9,127 nt of DNA from Chloroflexota bacterium. GTDB taxonomy: Bacteria; Cyanobacteriota; Vampirovibrionia; Obscuribacterales; Obscuribacteraceae. The translations under genes and the position numbers were made by a program. Numbering within the stretch: position 1 is the stretch's first letter; every line of letters begins with the position of its first letter. Below the pieces are notes generated by a model. The model saw only the letters and a list, made by a program, of their open reading frames with translations. It was not told where the DNA came from and did no database searches. The stretch spans positions 1 to 9,127 of the forward strand of contig SBAT01000318.1 in the NCBI GenBank assembly GCA_005240105.1, in the 5' to 3' direction. Below are positions 1-6,000 of the stretch, in pieces.

Positions 1-2
1 CT

Positions 3-3000
3 ATTAATGGCAGCAGTACTGTCGCGATCAGTGGAATCTCTACTATAGGAAGTTCCGGCGGTAGCGGTGGCAGCGGCGGCAACGGTGGTAATGGCGGCAA
101 TGGAGGCGGTGGTGGAACTGCTTATGGTGCAGGTGCCAGTGGTTCCGGTGGGGATGCCGGATCAGCCGGACTTGCAGGTAATGCGGGCACTGGTGGCGCC
201 GGTGGTAATGCCGGAGCCATAACTATTTCCGGTCAGAGCATTAGCGGCTTTGCTAGTGGACTCAATGCCTACGGTGGCAACGGTGGTGCCGGTGCATTGG
301 GCGGTATCGGTGGAACCGGCGGTAGCGGCGCCGGTGGTACAGGCGGAATTGTAAGCGGCAGCGGCGGCAACGGTGGTAATGCCGGAAGTGGCGGCGCTGG
401 AAGCGGCGGCGGAGCAGGTGGTGCAGGTGCTGCTGTGACCATCTCAAGCTTAAATACTCTTTTGAGCAGTGCAGGCTTTAATGCCGCAGGCGGTAATGGT
501 GGCAACGGCGGAGCCGGTGGTAGTGGACAGGACGGTGGATCATCCGGTGGCGGTGCCGATACATTCTTATATGGTGGTTCTGGTGGCAATGGCGGTAATG
601 GTGGAAGTGCAGGAGCTGGTGGCTTTGGCGGTAACGGTGGTGCCGGCGGATACTTTGCCATAACTGCGGTGAATAACATAACTGTAAGCGGCAATATCAC
701 CACTAAAGGTGGTAATGGTGGCACAGGTGGTGGCTCCGGTGATGGCGGAGACGGTAATGGCGGCTCTAATGGCGGCGGAGCTATTATTGGCGGTAGCGGC
801 GGCACAGGCGGCACCGGTGGCACAGTTGCTCCCGGTGGCGTGGGCGGCTATGGTGGCAATGGTGGTCGCATCTCCTTAACCACTGACTATGGCAGTATTA
901 CTGTCGGACAAGGTGGAACTACAAAAGCTCTTGATTCTACAGGTGGCGCAGGTGGTGGCGGCGGCTCCGGTGGTAACGGAGGCAATGGCGGTGACGGTGG
1001 TTCCAGCGGAATTGGCTTTATGGGCAATGCCGGACTTAACGGACAACCTGCAGGAACAGGCGTAACAGTTGACGCTACTCTTGGTTTTGGAGTAGGTAAT
1101 GTCGGCGCTGATGGCGGACTCGGCGGCTTTGGCGGCAACGGCGGATTGGGCGGTGGCGCAGGTAGTGGTGGCGATGTGCTTCTATTAGCTCGCTACGGTG
1201 GTGTCATAGTCAATGGCGACATCGTAACTTACGGAAATTCCGGAGGCTTGCCTGGATCACCTGGACACCATGGACTTAACGGAGCAAACGGTGCTGGAAC
1301 AACCTATTTTGGTTTGAGCTTAAATGCCATCTTAAATGGCGGACAGTACAGTGCAACCGCGGGTCTGGGATTGGGCATAACCATTGATGGTGTCACTGTT
1401 GCCACGACGCTTTACAAAGACTTCAAGGATGTGATTACGGGTTCATCCACCATTCCAATTAATGGCTTGAGCTTCTACATTGATGATCATGGAAGCACCA
1501 CAGGCTACGAAACACATTTTGGTGTTTCAGGTATCACAGGCACTCTGGTTATTAATAACGTTGTGACATCAACAAGTGTTAGTTTCTTGGCTGCTGCGGC
1601 TAACATAGTTGTTCCAAGTCTCACCGGTGGAGATTTCCAACCGGTGACAAATAACAATGTGCCAACAAATCCTTGTCTGTTGTGCACGCCATTCCCGACA
1701 ACTCCGATGCCTACTGGCGGTTCAATGGCCACATTCGGTGGCGCAGGCACATTGGCCAACGGACCGGCGTCTGCCGGCGGCAATGTGACGGTAATTGCCG
1801 GCACGCAGTTCACGACAAACGGCGTAATCAATGCTATGGGCGGTCAGTCTCTGACCCTTATACCGACAGGACAATATACATATCAGGCTCAAGCTAACTT
1901 GGGCTTTGGTGGTGCGGTATTAGCTCAAGCTCCGTCCATAACCATTACTGGCGGTCCAAGCGGTCCGCCTGCCGGACAAGCAACTGTAGGTGCTGGTTCA
2001 GTAACCTTCATAACAGCCCTTAATGGTGTCAGCTACCTTATAAAGCCGCTTGTTTTTGGACAACTGAGCTGGTCTACAAACTATGGTTTGAATATTGGTA
2101 ATGGCTTAGGGCGCGTTCTTGCGACAACCGGAGTGACAGTTATTAAAAACGGCGCCGGTAGTCTTAACCTATCTGCCGGTTCTACAAATCTTTTTGCCGG
2201 TGGTGCAACCTATTCAGCCCCCGGAGATTTGGTTATCTTAGCTTCCGGCGATATAACAGCGCCTAATGCTCCTGGCAATGCTTTAATCAATTCCGGTTTT
2301 AATTCCAGTCGACCGAATGGTCAAATAATTGTGGCTTCTGGCGACTACGCCTCCACGCTTACTTATGGAACCGCAGCCAACCAGCAAGTCTGGATGGTGC
2401 TTGGCGGTAGCTCCACAACCGGAGGCAATATTGATTTAGGTAATGTCTCCTTTGGATCAAGCGCAACGTCGCTTGTGTTTATGCAAGCACACACAGGCAC
2501 TCAACGTGCTGGCTCGATAACGACGGGAAATATCACCACGGCTGTCGGCACGCCAGCCATTGCGCCAGGATCTACCTATATTATTTCCGATGGCAACGTA
2601 ACAACAGGACTTGTCACTACAGGCAGTGCTAACTTGCTTTCTTCTATCGGTAATTTTGGTACCAGTAGCAATAGAATGTTGTTGAATGCGGCTGACTTGT
2701 CTGTCAAAACCAACGGCGCTGTTTTCTTGAGCGATTCGGCAAGCAAAGTAACTTTGCGTGAATCCTATGCATCCGGACTAGATCTGAAGGCGACAGTCGG
2801 TGATTTGGTCATCAACGGTACAGTGACGACCGTAGCAGGAGTCTTTGAAAGTGTTCAGAATGTATTGGTCAAAAACACAGTGACTACATTGGGGACGGAC
2901 GGCTACATTTATTTGATTTCCGGTAATAGCGTTAGTGAAACCAATGGTCTTTCGTTCTTGAACGCACCGAATTTGGTTTTGGTTTCAAGGAACGGCAATA

Positions 3001-6000
3001 TCAACGTGACTAACCTGACCAGATCAAACTCGATCACGCTACTGGCATCGAGTGCCGGCTCAAGCATCAATGGCAATCAAGTGAATGCAACATATCTTGG
3101 TGTTTACGCAGGCAGCAATGGAATAAACATCACCAGCAGTAACGCTTCTCAATTTCTTGCCAGCACGACAGGCAACTTGAATATAAGCATGACCGGTAAT
3201 GTAAAAATTGGCACCGATGCCGCGTTGCCTTCCACGGCTAATAACTTCAATCTAACCGCCAACGGCAAGATTGAAGTCTTGGGACCGATCTATGCTACGC
3301 AAAATATTACTTTGACCACTAATGGCAATAAGAATATTGAGTTGAGCAAAAACCTCAATGCTGGTCAGAATGTAACTTTGACTGCTAACGGATCGGGCAA
3401 TATTACGCAAATCAATAGCGTAATTGCCGGCAACGGTCTGACCCTCACTTCGGGCACCGGTAATATTGGCAGTGAAGCAAGACCAATTTATTCGACATCA
3501 AACTCGATAACATTTGCCACATCAGGCAGTGTTTACCTGGTTAACGGCAACTCTAACTTGAGCTTGAACGTGGGACCATGGACAGGCACCAATTTGTTGG
3601 TGATCTCCAATGGCAGCATTAGCGTTATGGGCGCCTTAACCGGCAGCGGCTTTGTTAACCTGCTCACCGTAGGTGGTGGCTCGATTAGTCTCAACTTCAA
3701 CGTATCCAGCGCCTACTCTTATTTGTGGGCTTCGGAAAACACGGTTGGTCCAAGACCTCTAAACAATGGTCGCATCTCACAAGTTCCTGGTGTGACAATA
3801 ACATCACCACAGCTTAACCTTCTGGCTTATGCCGGTGGCATCGGACCACTGAAGACTACCAGTGGCGTGATTACCGTTAGTTCCACAGGGCCTGTAGAAA
3901 TAAACAACACAGGTACCTTGATCATAAGTGGAACATCCGGCAACTTGACCTTGAACAATACTGGAACAACAATTCTCAGTACGTTCACGGCTACAGGAGC
4001 CTTGTCGGCCACATCTTCTGGAAGTTTGAGTACAACTGGCTGGGTCAGAGGCAATAGCTTGACCTTCACCGTTACAGGTGCTAATTCCGGCATTACCTTA
4101 GGTGACAATATCAATGTCACAGGCTTGAGCAAGTTTGTCACCGGTACCAATGGTGGCATCAATCAGACAGGCGGCACATTAGCAAGCGGCTCTGTTGAAT
4201 TTCAAGCTCAAAACGGTAGTATCGGTCAGTTGGGTGTCAAACGCATCGACATGGTGACTGGGCAGATTACAGCAAACACCAAGGGCGATGTTTACCTCAA
4301 TAACACTGGCAGCGTTGTTATTAAGAATTCAACAACAGGCAACAATGGTAATTTTGACTTGACCAATGAAGGCAGTGTCACACTTGACGGCACCATTGAA
4401 GCCTTCAACGCTAGTTCTCAAACGAGAAATATCAACATCAACGTGTCCGGCAATGCAAGCATTACCCGCACAAGCGGCAAGCTGGAAGCCAAAAACGTCA
4501 ACTTGACCGTTGGCTCTGCCAATATCGGTACAACGTCAGCCCGTGTGGTAACCGATGCCGATAATTTGACAATAGTAAGCGGTGGCAATGTCTACCTGAG
4601 CAATGATGGCAATGTCAAATTGCTTGGCTCGTCAGCTGGTAGTGGCAGTACATTTGATTTGATCACAACCAATAATGGTTCAATCACACTTGATGGCGGC
4701 ATTGATGCCTCAGCAGGTACTATTGCCAGAATCAACCTTACTGCTGGTGGTTCCGGTAATATCTCGCGCACGTCAGGAAATCTTGTTGCTGTGCGTGTTG
4801 ATCTGGCATCTACCACGGGCAATATTGGTTCGCAGGGCTCACGCATTAAGACGAATGCTGATATTTTGGCACTGAACACTCGTGGTGATGTTTATGTCAC
4901 AAATAGGGGTGATGTCACTCTGCTTGATTCATCGGCTGGTGCCAATAAGACATTTAAGTTAAGCACATCCAACAACGGCTCAATCACGCTTGATGGTGAC
5001 GTTCAAGTATTCCTCGGTGCCATAGATTTAATTGATCTGGAAGCTGATGGTTCCGGCAATATCTATCATCAGGATGGTGTCTTGGAAGCTGATCACGTAC
5101 GACTTGATTCCACTAGTGGCAATATCGGTACTGATACCAATCCGATTTCCACTAACGCTGACTTCTTGACGGTCAACACCAACAGTGGCAATGTCTATTT
5201 GACCAACAGCGGCTCTGTCACGCTCAATGGCTCATCGGCCGGCGACGGTAAGACATTCAGGCTACAGACGACCTTGAACGGCAGCATCTTTATAGATGGC
5301 GGCGTCAAGGCAAATTCAGGACTGATCGACAGCATTGAACTGGATGCGGCCCTGTTTGGTGCCATTGACACTCAATCGGGCAGACTTGTCGCTGACAAGG
5401 TTAGCCTCATTTCTGTGTTTGGCAATATCGGGTATGACAATGACCCTGTACTGGTGAAGGCTAACCAACTTGAAGCGCAGACAATATTGGGTAATGTGTA
5501 CATCAAGGAATCTGATGATGTTAGTTTAATTACCTCATATGCCGGACCAACTGGCACATTCTGGTTGAATGCCGATGGGTCAATAACTGTAGGTAGCGGC
5601 GAAATCATTGGCGGTGGCGATGCTAACTTCAAAACCGACAACCTTATTCTGGGTGATAACGCACTCTTGCTCTTTGTCCTTGGTGATGTGAGAGTGCGCA
5701 CCAATAACCTTGATGTGAACGTTACATTCGGCGATGGTTCAAGCATCATTACCCTCAACGATGTTGTCTTCGATCCCGCATTTGGTGGGTCCATTTACCT
5801 GAACGGCAATGGCGGCATTCTTGCCGGTAGTCAGGTCAAGTTCAATGGTGGTGGCGTAGGGACCAATGTTTCAGCCAACCTGGCATTGATAGTCGGAGCT
5901 ATTGTCGTCAAGGACGTACTTGGCGGTAATGTTAATCTGACAACCAATTTCGGTAACCTTACCTTGGGAAAAGGCATTGATGTTTCCGGTGATGCACTCT

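Larger units (their letters stand above)
27..1298 (+). repeat. PGRS-like glycine-rich region, about 72-residue period
   Basis: About half the residues are Gly by eye, mostly as GGN, GGS, GGA and GGT triplets coded by GGT/GGC. Short strand-like segments interrupt the Gly blocks: VAIS (nt 24), AITIS (216), AVTIS (432), FAIT (654), RISL (867) and DVLLL (1173). The Gly block that follows each strand begins at nt 57, 273, 489, 708, 942 and 1233, so spacings are 72, 72, 73, 78 and 97 residues. The last, longer unit carries an insertion around nt 1008-1100. Most units also have a hydrophobic or aromatic interruption mid-block (TAYG, GIVSG, TFLYGG, GAIIGG, GFMG). The block resembles the PGRS domain of mycobacterial PE_PGRS proteins in composition only. 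A polyglycine-II helix bundle is a possible fold, by analogy. The repeat probably continues upstream of the window. Confidence 0.85.

Noticed and set aside
297..299. TTG as start codon of the giant gene
   Set aside because: The frame is open without a stop back to nt 3 and the same Gly-rich repeat continues upstream of this codon; no ribosome binding site precedes it.
269..823. Antisense ORF coding a Pro-rich (PPVPPLPP-like) protein, and the similar antisense ORF at 887-1138
   Set aside because: Proline runs are the reverse complement of the Gly codons GGN in the real + strand gene; no independent start signal or domain is present.
942..1000. G-quadruplex-forming DNA in the Gly-rich region
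   Set aside because: Mostly GG pairs and few GGG runs, so only weak two-tetrad structures are possible; explained by Gly codons.
57..1298. CRISPR-like or intergenic repeat array
   Set aside because: Repeats are in frame, imperfect and coding; no constant repeat with unique spacers.
57..1298. Mycobacterial PE_PGRS gene
   Set aside because: Moderate GC, frequent A/T-ending codons and a haemagglutinin-like solenoid downstream do not fit Mycobacterium; the similarity is of composition only. The PE domain would lie upstream and cannot be checked.
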